This document shows, in pieces, positions 18,982 to 28,395 of a stretch of DNA of 64,000 nt; position 1 is the first letter of the stretch; each line of letters opens with the position of its first letter. Position numbers and translations under genes: made by a program. Source of the DNA: an uncultured Litoreibacter sp. (GTDB lineage: Bacteria > Pseudomonadota > Alphaproteobacteria > Rhodobacterales > Rhodobacteraceae); contig CANLOU010000002.1 of NCBI GenBank assembly GCA_947492995.1, positions 434,001 through 498,000 on the forward strand, written 5' to 3'. The notes under the pieces are model-generated. The model saw only the letters and a list, made by a program, of their open reading frames with translations, did no database searches and was not told the origin of the DNA.

Positions 18982-19011
18982 GTGCGGCCCCGCCCGAAAG
19001 GGGGGCCGCAC
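18982..19011 (-). other. Stable stem-loop after the substrate-binding protein gene
   Basis: GTGCGGCCCC (18982-18991) and GGGGCCGCAC (19002-19011) form a perfect 10-bp GC-rich stem with a 10-nt loop just after the binding-protein stop. No T tract follows on the minus strand, so it looks like an mRNA-protecting or partial-attenuation stem. That arrangement commonly keeps binding-protein mRNA more abundant than permease mRNA. Confidence 0.65.
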
Positions 19012-19027
19012 GCCGTGAGTGGTGCGT

Positions 19028-20377
19028 TTACGCGCCCGGGTTACATGTACCCAGCTCGCCGCCAAAGATGGAGGCATCGTAAGTGACCTGCGCCGCAGGC
19101 GTGACTTCCACGATTTCGAGAAGGTCGAACTCGGAGGTTGGGTTCTCTTTACCCTTCACAACCAGCACGTCTTTGAAGCACTGGTGGTCTTCGGCGCGGT
19201 ACAGCGTTGGGCCGTTGCCCATGCCGTCGAACTCGAAGCCTTCCAGAGCTTCGCCAATGCCACATGGGTTGAACGTGCCAGCACGCTCAGCAGCATCCGC
19301 ATAAAGCAGCGTTTGCACGTAGCATGTGTGCGCCGCCTGCGACGGTGGGAAGCCGTATTTTTCGCCGAACGACTTGACGAATGCTTTGGAGCCTTCGTCT
19401 GTCAGCGACCAGTGCCAGTTGGTGGAACCGAAGATGCCCTTAACGTTTTCGCCTGCACCTTTCGCCATCAGGCGGGAGTACAGAGGAACAACGATCTGGA
19501 AGTCCTGGCCGTTGGCTTGCGCTTCACGCAGACCGAACTGAACCGCTGATGTCAGCGAGTTCACCATGTTGCCGCCGTAGTGGTTCAGAACCAGAACGTC
19601 AGCACCGGACTGCAGCACGGGGGCCACGTAGTCTTTGAAGTCGGTCTGTGCCAGCGGTGTCTTAACAGCCGCAACAGTTTCCCAACCCATGGCCTCGGTG
19701 GAGGTCCGAACCGCTTCTTCTGTGGTGTAACCCCAGTTGTAGTCGGCGGTCAGGTGGTAGGCTTTACGGTCTGTGCCGTAGTTGGCGCCCAAGATCGGCG
19801 CCAGCGCCGCACCAGACATGTAGGAGTTAAAGAAGTGACGGAAGCCATTGGCTTTCTTATCTTTACCCGTTGTGTCGTTGGAGTGGGTCAGACCCGCCAT
19901 GAAGATGATGCCAGCTTCTTGGCAAAGCGCCTGCACAGCCACAGCCACACCCGACGACGAGCCGCCGGTAATCATGATTGCGCCGTCTTTTTCGATCATC
20001 GACTTCGCGGATGCACGAGCAGCATCCGGCTTGGTCTGCGTATCGCCTGTGACGTACTCGACTTTTTTGCCGAGGATGCCGTTGCCCTTCAGCTCTTTCG
20101 ACGAGAAGGTGTTCATCATGCCGCCGTCGCCGCCACCGTTCAGGTGCTCAACAGCAAGCTCATATGCACGCAGCTCGTCTGCACCTTCGTCAGCGTAGGG
20201 GCCGGACTGTGGCACGTTGAAGCCCAAAGTGACGGTGTCACCTTGTGGCGCGTTCAGGTAGCCAGCGTGGCCATCGGCCCAGGACGGGCTAAAGAAACGT
20301 GGTGCAGCAAGAGCAGCGCCGCCAGCAACGGCGGATGTCTTCAGCAGCCCACGGCGAGTGAAGTTAGATTTGGACAT
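19028..20377 (-). CDS. ABC transporter periplasmic substrate-binding protein (HAAT/urea-amide type)
   Basis: 449 residues. The N-terminus (SNFTRRGLLKTSAVAGGAALAAP) is a twin-arginine export signal. The mature part is a type I periplasmic binding fold: VTLGFNVPQSGPYADEGADELRAYELAVEHLNG, then ITGGSSSGVAVAVQALCQEAGIIFMAG, then YNWGYTTEEAVR. It is the largest and first gene of the five-gene transporter operon. The fold serves branched-chain amino acids, urea, short-chain amides and related ligands; residues alone do not settle the ligand. Divergent regulator and downstream acsA favour short-chain acids or their amides (inference). TAT export implies folding before export. A region with direct repeats separates it from the regulator gene. 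Confidence 0.92.
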   Translation of the reverse strand: MSKSNFTRRGLLKTSAVAGGAALAAPRFFSPSWADGHAGYLNAPQGDTVTLGFNVPQSGPYADEGADELRAYELAVEHLNGGGDGGMMNTFSSKELKGNGILGKKVEYVTGDTQTKPDAARASAKSMIEKDGAIMITGGSSSGVAVAVQALCQEAGIIFMAGLTHSNDTTGKDKKANGFRHFFNSYMSGAALAPILGANYGTDRKAYHLTADYNWGYTTEEAVRTSTEAMGWETVAAVKTPLAQTDFKDYVAPVLQSGADVLVLNHYGGNMVNSLTSAVQFGLREAQANGQDFQIVVPLYSRLMAKGAGENVKGIFGSTNWHWSLTDEGSKAFVKSFGEKYGFPPSQAAHTCYVQTLLYADAAERAGTFNPCGIGEALEGFEFDGMGNGPTLYRAEDHQCFKDVLVVKGKENPTSEFDLLEIVEVTPAAQVTYDASIFGGELGTCNPGA

Positions 20378-20507
20378 TAAAATCCTCCCTAGGTGGTTTT
20401 GGGGGCGCTCCTCCTCAGGGCGCCTCCGCCTCGGTTTTCCGAGATAGGCGCAATATCGCGGCTTTTTGTCAAAACACGCAATAAGACGCTGGGTTGTATT
20501 AATTTTT

Positions 20508-20551
20508 CTGTAAAGTTATGGACTTTGCGCGCGCAGAAACTGTAAAGTTAT
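20508..20551. promoter_or_regulatory. Putative operator: direct repeats in the divergent acs-transporter/ScfR region
   Basis: Two identical CTGTAAAGTTAT sequences at 20508-20519 and 20540-20551, 32 bp apart (about three turns), flank GGACTTTGCGCGCGC. The reverse complement ATAACTTTACAG and the middle ACTTTGCG resemble the ACTTTGCAAA-type core known for RamB-type acetate regulators. They lie 47-90 bp upstream of the regulator start and 130-175 bp upstream of the binding-protein start, where an operator for both would be expected. Confidence 0.5.
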
Positions 20552-20597
20552 TTTCTTAGCGGCGCGGCGAACCCGCAAATTAACGTGAGGAATCAAC

Positions 20598-21893
20598 GTG
20601 CCACGCACCGTTTTGACCGGCAGCCGAATCCGCGACCGCAGGCTTGCCATGGGCCTCAAACAGGCCGATTTGGCGGCGCAAGCGGGGATTTCGGCCAGCT
20701 ATCTGAACCTGATCGAGCACAACCGGCGCAGAATCGGTGGCAAACTGCTGGTGCAGATCGCAGCCAGCCTGCAGACCGACGCCACCACCCTGAGCCAAGG
20801 CGCCGACACCGCCACATTAGAGGCGCTGGAGGCCGTGGCGGAGCAGGGCGCAGACACCCACGTGGAGGCCGACCGCGCCGAAGAGTTTGTTGCCCGCTTC
20901 CCCGGCTGGGCCGCCAAGCTGGTCGAACAAGGCGACCGGATCGAGGGCTTGGAGCAGACATTGCGGGGCCTGAACGACCGGCTGACCCATGACCCGGTGC
21001 TGTCTGAAAAGATGCATGACGTGCTGGGCGCGGTGGCCGCGATCCGGTCGACATCCTCCATTCTGGTTGAAACGCCCAATATCGACGCCGACTGGCGGGC
21101 GCGGTTTCACGCCAATATCGACACGGAAAGCCGCAGGCTGGCGGACACCTCTGCCGCGATGGCCGCGCATTTTGACCGGCTGACCCGCGACGACACGGGC
21201 TTCACCACCCCGCTGGAAGCGGTTGCGGCCTTCTTCGAGCTGCGCGGATTTCATATCGACGAGATCGAGCAGCACGGGGAGGGCGCGATTGACGGGCTTC
21301 TGGACGCGGCGGCTGAGTTCAAAAGCCGCTCGGCGCGCCGGATGGCGCGGATTGTGCTGTCGCTATACGCCGAGGACGCCAAGGCGTTGCCGCTGGAGCC
21401 GTTTACGCGCTCTGCCAGCGCGCTGGGATACGACCCCGCCGCCCTGGCGGCGCGCCACGGCGTCGACATGCACACCGTGTTCCGCCGCATGGCCACGCTG
21501 CCCCGCCACCCCGACCGGCCCGAAATCGGGCTTGTGACCTGCGACGCGGCGGGGGCGATTTTGCTGCGCAAACCGCCATCCGGCTTCTCGCTGCCCCGGT
21601 TCGGGGCCGCGTGCCCGCTTTGGCCGCTTTTTGCGGCGCTGCGCAGCCCCGGCATGCCGATGCGGCAGCTGATCCAAAGCAGCGAGGGGTCCTATTTTAC
21701 GGCGTTCTCCATTGCCTCCCCCGTTGGGCAGTCCAGCTTTGATGCGGTGCCCGTCATCCGCGCGGCCATGTTGCTGGTCGCAGCCGACGCGCCAGCTGAG
21801 GAGCCGGTTTTGGTGGGGTCCACCTGCCGCGTTTGCCCCCGCCGCAACTGTGCTGCGCGGCGGGAGCCGTCTATCTTGTCGCAAAAGGGCTAA
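20598..21893 (+). CDS. ScfR/RamB-like short-chain fatty acyl transcriptional regulator (XRE HTH)
   Basis: 431 residues. An N-terminal XRE helix-turn-helix (GSRIRDRRLAMGLKQADLAAQAGISASYLNLIEHNRRRI, residues 8-46) is followed by a helical middle and the C-terminal domain of short-chain fatty acyl-CoA regulators, ending in the cysteine motif VGSTCRVCPRRNCAARREPSI. Characterised relatives are RamB (acetate metabolism in actinobacteria) and alphaproteobacterial regulators of propionyl/acetyl-CoA pathways. The metal-binding HExxH sometimes seen in the middle domain is not evident. Divergent from the transporter-acsA operon and probably the first gene of an operon with a response regulator and a histidine kinase, so it likely controls short-chain acid uptake and activation. 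Confidence 0.88.
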   Translation: MPRTVLTGSRIRDRRLAMGLKQADLAAQAGISASYLNLIEHNRRRIGGKLLVQIAASLQTDATTLSQGADTATLEALEAVAEQGADTHVEADRAEEFVARFPGWAAKLVEQGDRIEGLEQTLRGLNDRLTHDPVLSEKMHDVLGAVAAIRSTSSILVETPNIDADWRARFHANIDTESRRLADTSAAMAAHFDRLTRDDTGFTTPLEAVAAFFELRGFHIDEIEQHGEGAIDGLLDAAAEFKSRSARRMARIVLSLYAEDAKALPLEPFTRSASALGYDPAALAARHGVDMHTVFRRMATLPRHPDRPEIGLVTCDAAGAILLRKPPSGFSLPRFGAACPLWPLFAALRSPGMPMRQLIQSSEGSYFTAFSIASPVGQSSFDAVPVIRAAMLLVAADAPAEEPVLVGSTCRVCPRRNCAARREPSILSQKG

Positions 21894-21989
21894 GGTTTTT
21901 GACAGCGCGGCGTTTCTGGGCCTTACTGCGGCCTGTGGATTGCCGGCCCCCGCGACGTCTGGGGGCCACTCTTGGGGAGGAGAGGCAAC

Positions 21990-22376
21990 ATGGGAAATTC
22001 AGTTCTTCTGATTGAGGACGAGCCCAACATCATTGAGGCGATCAGTTTCTTGCTAGAGCGCGACGGCTGGACCGTGCGGCTGCACACGGAGGGCGTGGGC
22101 GCTGTCGAAGCCGTCGCCGCCGCCAACCCCGATGTCGTTGTGCTGGATGTCATGCTGCCCGGCCGCAGCGGCTTCGACATATTGCGCGAACTGCGCCAAG
22201 GCGCGGCACCGGCCGACCTGCCGGTGCTGATGCTGACGGCGCGGGGCCAGACCAAGGACCGCGAACTGGCCGAAAGCTACGGCGTCAGCGGCTTCATGAC
22301 CAAACCCTTCTCCAACGCCGAGATGCTGCAGACCGTGCGCGACCTTGCCGAGGGGCGACCCCCCAGCGGGTCATGA
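21990..22376 (+). CDS. Receiver-only response regulator
   Basis: 128 residues consisting of a single CheY-like receiver domain: IEDEPN acid pocket near residues 8-13, phosphoacceptor Asp53 in VVVLDVMLPGRSG, and a conserved Lys in GFMTKPFSN. There is no DNA-binding domain, so it must act through a partner or by phosphotransfer. ATG at 21990 follows GGGGAGGAGAGG. It is linked to the downstream symporter-histidine kinase by two closely spaced genes (ATGA overlap, then 3 bp), so that kinase is the probable phosphodonor. Known CrbR partners of CrbS kinases carry an HTH output, making this variant unusual. Confidence 0.9.
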   Translation: MGNSVLLIEDEPNIIEAISFLLERDGWTVRLHTEGVGAVEAVAAANPDVVVLDVMLPGRSGFDILRELRQGAAPADLPVLMLTARGQTKDRELAESYGVSGFMTKPFSNAEMLQTVRDLAEGRPPSGS

Positions 22377-22636
22377 GCGAGGCGCCCGAGACCAAACCAA
22401 CGCCGCGCCCCTCAAAATTCCTTGAGCAGAGCGTTTATCGCCGTCGCCGCTTGATTGACGCGATCAAGCTGCTGCCGACGCTGGGGGCCGGCTTGTTCCT
22501 GACGCCCGCCCTGATCCTTGGGACGGGGGCCGGGTCAACGGCCACGCGGCTGGTTTATTTCTTTTTCTGCTGGATGGTCCTGATCCTGCTATGTGCGACG
22601 TTGACGCGGGCGCTGTCGCGCGGGGAAGAGGGCTGA
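22373..22636 (+). CDS. Small two-helix membrane protein
   Basis: 87 residues with a hydrophilic N-terminal 40 and two hydrophobic helices (about residues 35-55, LLPTLGAGLFLTPALILGTG, and 62-80, VYFFFCWMVLILLCATLTRAL). It overlaps the response regulator stop by four bases and ends 3 bp before the histidine kinase start, so it belongs to this signalling operon. No known domain recognised. A role as accessory subunit of the symporter-kinase is plausible, since many solute:sodium symporters have a small two-helix partner, but this is inference. Confidence 0.78.
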   Translation: MSEAPETKPTPRPSKFLEQSVYRRRRLIDAIKLLPTLGAGLFLTPALILGTGAGSTATRLVYFFFCWMVLILLCATLTRALSRGEEG

Positions 22637-22639
22637 CCC

Positions 22640-25312
22640 GTGGTGACCTTCAACATCCTTGTCACCGTCGCTTTGGTCTACGTGGCCGCCCTGTTTGCGG
22701 TGGCCTTTTACGCCGATAGAAGCGCCAAGAAGGGCCGCACCAAATGGCTGCGCTCGCCGCTGACCTACACGCTGTCGCTGAGCGTCTATTGTACGGCCTG
22801 GACCTTTTACGGCGCGGTGGGCAACGCCGCGCGGTCGGGGCTGGAATATCTGACGATCTACCTTGGCCCGACGCTGGTGTTTCTGGGCTTCTGGGTGCTG
22901 CTGCGCAAGCTGGTGCGCATTGGCCGGGCCGAACGGATCACATCCATCGCCGACCTCATTTCGTCGCGCTACGGCAAATCCACGGCCTTGGCCGTGCTGG
23001 TCACCTGCCTCGCGGTCACCGGCACGACGCCCTATATTGCGCTGCAACTTCAGTCGGTTACGCTGAGCTTTGCGGCCTTTGTTCCCTCGGAGGCGGGCGG
23101 AAATCTGGCGGACCTCAATTCAACGGCGCTTTGGGTCGCGGCCGGGCTGGCGGTGTTTACGATCCTTTTTGGCACCCGCAATCTGGACGCCAACGAGCGC
23201 CATCACGGCGTGGTCACCGCCATCGCGGTGGAGGCCATCGTTAAGCTGGTGGCGCTGCTGGCGGTGGGCATCTTCGTGGTTTGGGGCGTCTCGGGCGGGT
23301 TGTCGGACACGCTGCAGATCATCGAGGCCAGCCCCGTGGCCGAATGGCGACCCGACGCGGGCCGCTGGGTGGGCATGACCTTCCTGTCGGCCGCCGCCAT
23401 CATCTGCCTGCCGCGCATGTTTCAAGTGATGGTGGTCGAAAACGAGGACGAGCGGCACCTGACGGTCGCCAGCTGGGCCTTCCCGCTATACCTGATGCTG
23501 ATGAGCCTGTTCGTGCTGCCCATCGCCGTTGTGGGGCTTGCGGTGCTGCCCGAGGGGGCGAACCCCGACCTGTTCGTGCTGACGCTGCCCTTGGCGCTGG
23601 ATCAGGAATTACTGGCGATGCTGGCCTTTCTGGGCGGCTTTTCATCGGCCACCTCGATGGTGATCGTGGCCGCAATTGCGCTGAGCACCATGGTCTCGAA
23701 CCACATCGTGCTGCCGCTGTGGCTGTCGATGCAGGGCCCCAAAGCCACCGTGTCGGGCGATGTGCGCAACGTCATGATATTGTCGCGGCGGATTTCCATC
23801 GGTGCGGTGCTGGCATTGGGCTACGCCTATTTCCGCGTCACCGGCGGGACGGCGGCGTTGTCGTCCATCGGGCTGGTCAGCTTTGCCGGGGTCGCGCAGA
23901 TTGTGCCAGCGCTGCTTGGCGGCATCTACTGGCGCGGGGCCACGCGGCGGGGCGCCTTGGCGGGGCTGATCGTGGGCTTTGTGATCTGGGGCTACACCCT
24001 GTTTGTGCCCGCCATTGGCCTGTTGCCCGACAGTCTGATGCAAAACGGGCTTTTTGCGATGTCGTGGCTGCGCCCGCAGGCGCTGTTTGGCCTTGTTGGG
24101 CTGGACCCGCTGGTCCATTCGATCTTTTGGTCCATGGCGTTGAATTCTGTGGCTTTCCTTGCGGTTTCGCTGGTGACTTTTCCCAGCCCCATCGAGCGGC
24201 TGCAGGGCGCGGCTTTCGTCAACGTGTTCTCGCGCGGTGAAAGCGGGGCGGGCTATGTGGGCGGCGTTGCGGAGACCGAGGACCTGCTGGTTATGGCGCA
24301 GCGCCTGTTGGGGGCAAGAGAGGCGCAGACCCTGTTCCAGCAATCGGCCAAGGATCAGGGTAAGCTGGGCTATCTGCCTGATCCGACGCCGGAATTCGTC
24401 TCGACCCTTGAGCGCGAACTGGCGGGCTCTGTTGGGGCTGCGACCGCGCATGCCATGGTGCGCCAGATTGACGGCAATGCTGCCGTGTCGGTGCAGGACC
24501 TTTTGGCCGTGGCCGACGAATCGGCGCAGATGCTGGAATATTCCAGCCAGCTGGAGGACAAATCCCGCGAGCTGGAACAAACAGCGCGCCAATTGCGCGA
24601 CGCCAATGACAAGCTGACAGCGCTGTCGGTCCAAAAGGACGCCTTTCTGAGCCAGGTCAGCCACGAGCTGCGCACCCCGATGACGTCGATCCGCTCTTTC
24701 TCGGAATTTCTGATGGAAGGCGGGATGAAAGCCCCTGACCGCAAGCGCTATTCCAAGATCATTCATGACGAAAGCATCCGCCTGACGCGGCTTTTGGACG
24801 ACCTGCTGGACCTCAGCTTTTTGGAAAGCGGGCAGGCGGCGATGAATGACCAAACGGCGTCTTTGCACGATGTGCTGGACCGCGCGGTGTCCTCGGCGGG
24901 CGCTTCAAAAGGAGCGATGACAGTGCGCCGAAACCCGGCGGACGAGCAGATTGAGCTGCGCACCGACACCGACCGGCTGAGCCAAGTCTTCATCAACCTG
25001 ATCTCGAACGCGCAGAAATACTGCGACGCGCAGGCCCCGACCCTGGACATTTCGGTGTCCGAAAAGCAGGGCCAGGTCGACATTGATTTTGTCGATAACG
25101 GATCGGGCATCCCGCAAAGCCAGCAATCCATTATTTTCGAGAAATTTGCGCGGCTTAGCGACCATTCCTCAGCCGGGAGCGCGGGGCTGGGGCTGGCCAT
25201 TTGCCGCGAAGTGATGGCGCGGCTTGGCGGCACCGTATCCTATCTGCCGGGTCAGGGCGGCGCCGCATTTCGCGTCAGCCTGCCGCGCCGCCGCGTGGCG
25301 GAGGCAGCCTAA
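22640..25312 (+). CDS. CrbS-like hybrid: sodium:solute symporter domain fused to sensor histidine kinase
   Basis: 890 residues. Residues 1-490 form a solute:sodium symporter (SSF) module with about 13 helices (for example YTLSLSVYCTAWTFYGAVGNA, TSIADLISSRYGKS, FLGGFSSATSMVIVAAIALSTMVSNH). A linker and coiled coil near 620-665 lead into a histidine kinase: H-box SQVSHELRTPMTSIRSF with His675, N-box NLISNAQKYCD, G1 DNGSGIP, and G2 AGLGLAICREV. This architecture matches CrbS, which governs acetate utilisation (acs) in gammaproteobacteria. The start is GTG at 22640 or 22643. Its location beside a ScfR/RamB regulator and close to acsA supports short-chain acid sensing, perhaps coupled to transport through the SSF module. 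Confidence 0.92.
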   Translation: MVTFNILVTVALVYVAALFAVAFYADRSAKKGRTKWLRSPLTYTLSLSVYCTAWTFYGAVGNAARSGLEYLTIYLGPTLVFLGFWVLLRKLVRIGRAERITSIADLISSRYGKSTALAVLVTCLAVTGTTPYIALQLQSVTLSFAAFVPSEAGGNLADLNSTALWVAAGLAVFTILFGTRNLDANERHHGVVTAIAVEAIVKLVALLAVGIFVVWGVSGGLSDTLQIIEASPVAEWRPDAGRWVGMTFLSAAAIICLPRMFQVMVVENEDERHLTVASWAFPLYLMLMSLFVLPIAVVGLAVLPEGANPDLFVLTLPLALDQELLAMLAFLGGFSSATSMVIVAAIALSTMVSNHIVLPLWLSMQGPKATVSGDVRNVMILSRRISIGAVLALGYAYFRVTGGTAALSSIGLVSFAGVAQIVPALLGGIYWRGATRRGALAGLIVGFVIWGYTLFVPAIGLLPDSLMQNGLFAMSWLRPQALFGLVGLDPLVHSIFWSMALNSVAFLAVSLVTFPSPIERLQGAAFVNVFSRGESGAGYVGGVAETEDLLVMAQRLLGAREAQTLFQQSAKDQGKLGYLPDPTPEFVSTLERELAGSVGAATAHAMVRQIDGNAAVSVQDLLAVADESAQMLEYSSQLEDKSRELEQTARQLRDANDKLTALSVQKDAFLSQVSHELRTPMTSIRSFSEFLMEGGMKAPDRKRYSKIIHDESIRLTRLLDDLLDLSFLESGQAAMNDQTASLHDVLDRAVSSAGASKGAMTVRRNPADEQIELRTDTDRLSQVFINLISNAQKYCDAQAPTLDISVSEKQGQVDIDFVDNGSGIPQSQQSIIFEKFARLSDHSSAGSAGLGLAICREVMARLGGTVSYLPGQGGAAFRVSLPRRRVAEAA

Positions 25313-25368
25313 CCAAATATAAACCAATTTCGCGAAGACTGACGCCAATACTAATCAAGTGATGACCT

Positions 25369-26364
25369 TTGGCCTTGAGCAGCACCGGCGATATTCTCCG
25401 CAAGAAAATGCGACCGCGCCCGCCCGTGGTCGGCCCGTGTCTGGCGTGGTGGCAGCGCGACGCGGACCGGGTGCTGCGCAACATGTGCAAGACCAGCTTT
25501 GCCCTGGACGTAGACCCGACCGGCTTTGACGGCCGGCAGGCGCTGGCCCCCGCAGCCCTTGACGAGATGCCGCAAATCGCGCTGCCGTTCCTGCTGGATG
25601 CGGCGGGCGGCAAATCCGCCCTGTTTGTGCTGGACGGCCCGCTGATTGACGGGCTGATCGAACAGCAGCTGTTGGGGCGCATTTTGCCGATCAAACGGCT
25701 GGACCGCCCGGTGACGTCAATCGACGCAGGGCTGAGCGAAGGGTTCGTGGAGGCCGCGCTTGCGGCCATTGGCGCGCAGGCCCCCGGCCCATTGGCGGGG
25801 TTGAGCGCCAAATCGGCCCAGCAAGACCGCGCGGCCCTGCGACTGGCGCTGGGGGAAGGGCTGTACGACATCCTGTCGGTCAGCCTTGATATGGGGCCGG
25901 GCGTCAAGACAGGCGGGTTCGAGCTGTGGATCCCATCCCCCCCCGACACACCGCCCAAATCAGCAAAACGGCGCGTGAACCCCGACATGGTGGCGATTTT
26001 GCAGGACTGCGAAATCGAGTTGGAGGCGCGGATGGAGGGCTGCGTTGCGACCGCGAAACAGCTGATGTCGCTGAAGGTCGGGTCCGTTTTGGCCATGCCG
26101 AAAGCCGAGATCAGCAGGGTGGAGCTGTTTGACCCCAGCGGCAATTTGTTTGCGAAAGGCCGCTTGGGGCAGCTCAACGGGATGCGGGCGGTGCGATTGG
26201 GCAAGCTGGCCTATAGCCGCCCCGAGCCCCCGGCAGTCGAGGCTGCGCCAGCTGCGGCATTGCCCGCCGCACAGGTGCAGGAGCCGGACCCGGTGGCGGA
26301 TGTGGCGGCAAGCCCGGAGGGCGCAGAGGGGACCACGACGCAGGGCGACGCCGGGGCGGACTAG
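25369..26364 (+). CDS. FliM/FliN-like flagellar motor switch protein with SPOA domain
   Basis: 331 residues. The C-terminal part (about residues 205-285: MVAILQDCEIELEARMEG, TAKQLMSLKVGSVLAMPKAEISRVELFDPSGNLFAKGRLGQLNGMRAVRLGKL) is an SPOA/FliN-type domain; the preceding region, including IKRLDRPVTSIDAGLSEGFVEAAL, resembles the FliM middle domain. An Ala/Pro-rich tail ends the protein. No N-terminal CheY-binding EIDALL motif is seen. Flagellar C-ring proteins normally sit in fli operons; this one stands alone after a sensor kinase. The start is uncertain: TTG at 25369 retains an ILRKK segment typical of FliM N-termini, ATG at 25408 is the alternative. Confidence 0.72.
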   Translation: MALSSTGDILRKKMRPRPPVVGPCLAWWQRDADRVLRNMCKTSFALDVDPTGFDGRQALAPAALDEMPQIALPFLLDAAGGKSALFVLDGPLIDGLIEQQLLGRILPIKRLDRPVTSIDAGLSEGFVEAALAAIGAQAPGPLAGLSAKSAQQDRAALRLALGEGLYDILSVSLDMGPGVKTGGFELWIPSPPDTPPKSAKRRVNPDMVAILQDCEIELEARMEGCVATAKQLMSLKVGSVLAMPKAEISRVELFDPSGNLFAKGRLGQLNGMRAVRLGKLAYSRPEPPAVEAAPAAALPAAQVQEPDPVADVAASPEGAEGTTTQGDAGAD

Positions 26365-26401
26365 GCTGGTCTCAGCTGCGCATTGCGGGTCGCCAAACAG
26401 C

Positions 26402-26429
26402 AAAAAGGCGCCCCGAGGAGCGCCTTTTT
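26402..26429. terminator. Bidirectional intrinsic terminator between the FliM-like gene and glnA
   Basis: AAAAAGGCGC (26402-26411) and GCGCCTTTTT (26420-26429) form a perfect 10-bp stem with an 8-nt loop. A tracts on one side and T tracts on the other let it serve both convergent genes. Confidence 0.88.
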
Positions 26430-26448
26430 CCGTAAGTATAAGAACCGC

Positions 26449-27855
26449 TTAGCAGCTGTAATACATCTTGTATTCCATTGGGTGCGGTGTGTGCTCGTAG
26501 GCGTAGACCTCTTCCCACTTCAGATCCATGTAGCCTTCCAGCTGCGACTTGGTGAAGACGTCGCCGGCGGTCAGGAACTCGTGATCGGCTTCCAGAGCTT
26601 CCAGCGCTTCGCGCAAGCTGCCGCAGACCGTTGGGATCTCTGCCAGCTCTTCTGGGGGCAGGTCGTAGAGGTCTTTGTCGGAAGACGGACCCGGGTCGAT
26701 CTTGTTCTTGATGCCGTCGAGGCCAGCCATCAGCAGGGCCGCGAAGCAGAGGTATGGGTTGGCAGCCGGGTCGGGGAAACGAGCCTCGACGCGCTTGGCC
26801 TTGGGGTTTTCGGCCCATGGAATACGCACACAACCCGAACGGTTACGGGCCGAGTAGGCGCGCAGCACCGGAGCCTCAAAGCCGGGGATCAGGCGCTTGT
26901 AGCTGTTGGTGGACGGGTTGGTGATCGCGTTCAGCGCCTTGGCGTGCTTCAGGATGCCGCCGATGAAGTACAGCGCTTCTTGGCTCAGATCGGCGTATTT
27001 GTCGCCAGCAAAGAGCGGCTTGCCGTCTTTGAAGATAGACATGTTGACGTGCATGCCGGTGCCGTTGTCGCCCGCGATTGGCTTAGGCATGAAGGTGGCC
27101 GATTTGCCGTAAGCGTGCGCCACGTTGTGGATCACGTATTTGTACTTTTGCAGCTCGTCCGCCTGATGGGTCAGGGAGCCGAAGATCAGACCCAGCTCGT
27201 GCTGGCAAGACGCCACCTCGTGGTGGTGCTTGTCGACCTTCATGCCGATGTTTTTCATCGTGGACAGCATTTCGGAACGCAGGTCTTGTGCCGCGTCCGT
27301 TGGGTTCACAGGGAAGTAGCCGCCCTTGATGCCCGGACGGTGGCCCATGTTGCCCATTTCGTATTCGGCGTCGGTGTTCCAGGACGCGTCTTGTGCGTCG
27401 ACCTCGTAGGACACTTTGTTCATCTCGACAGAGAAGCGCACGTCGTCGAAGAGGAAGAACTCGGCCTCTGGGCCAAAGTAGGACACATCGCCGATACCGG
27501 TGGATTTCAGGTAGGCTTCAGCGCGTTCTGCGGTGCCGCGTGGGTCGCGGTCATAAGATTCGCCGGTGTCGGGCTCAACCACGGTGCAGTGAACGCAGAG
27601 CGTCTTCTCAGCGTAGAACGGGTCCACATAGGCCGAGGAGGGGTCCGGCATCAACTTCATGTCGGATTCGTCGATGGATTTCCAACCCGCGATGGAGGAG
27701 CCGTCAAACATGAAGCCTTCTTCAAGGAAGTCTTCGTCGACTTGGTCCGCCATTACGGTGACGTGCTGCAGCTTGCCGCGTGGGTCGGTGAAACGGATGT
27801 CCACGTACTCGACGTTTTCGTCCTTCATGGTCTTAAGCATATCCTTGGCGCTCAT
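26449..27855 (-). CDS. glnA: Glutamine synthetase type I
   Basis: 468 residues, the length of GSI-beta enzymes. Motifs: DGSSIAGW near residue 50, [17 protein letters not shown] (metal-binding Glu), [36 protein letters not shown], and the adenylylation tyrosine in [17 protein letters not shown] near residue 398. It makes glutamine from glutamate, ammonia and ATP. It lies 36 bp downstream of glnB in the usual glnBA operon; activity is expected to be controlled by GlnE adenylylation and PII. Confidence 0.98.
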   Translation of the reverse strand: MSAKDMLKTMKDENVEYVDIRFTDPRGKLQHVTVMADQVDEDFLEEGFMFDGSSIAGWKSIDESDMKLMPDPSSAYVDPFYAEKTLCVHCTVVEPDTGESYDRDPRGTAERAEAYLKSTGIGDVSYFGPEAEFFLFDDVRFSVEMNKVSYEVDAQDASWNTDAEYEMGNMGHRPGIKGGYFPVNPTDAAQDLRSEMLSTMKNIGMKVDKHHHEVASCQHELGLIFGSLTHQADELQKYKYVIHNVAHAYGKSATFMPKPIAGDNGTGMHVNMSIFKDGKPLFAGDKYADLSQEALYFIGGILKHAKALNAITNPSTNSYKRLIPGFEAPVLRAYSARNRSGCVRIPWAENPKAKRVEARFPDPAANPYLCFAALLMAGLDGIKNKIDPGPSSDKDLYDLPPEELAEIPTVCGSLREALEALEADHEFLTAGDVFTKSQLEGYMDLKWEEVYAYEHTPHPMEYKMYYSC

Positions 27856-27891
27856 GTTGACCTGATCCTCTCTGTTAACTGGTGGGGTGGA

Positions 27892-28350
<459 letters not shown>

Positions 28351-28395
28351 TTAAGCACGTAGCCTGTAAATGCATCTAAAAGGAATCCGAGGTCA

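Noticed and set aside
18982-19011. The hairpin after the binding-protein gene as a full terminator
   Set aside because: No T tract follows on the transcribed strand; it fits an mRNA-protecting stem better.
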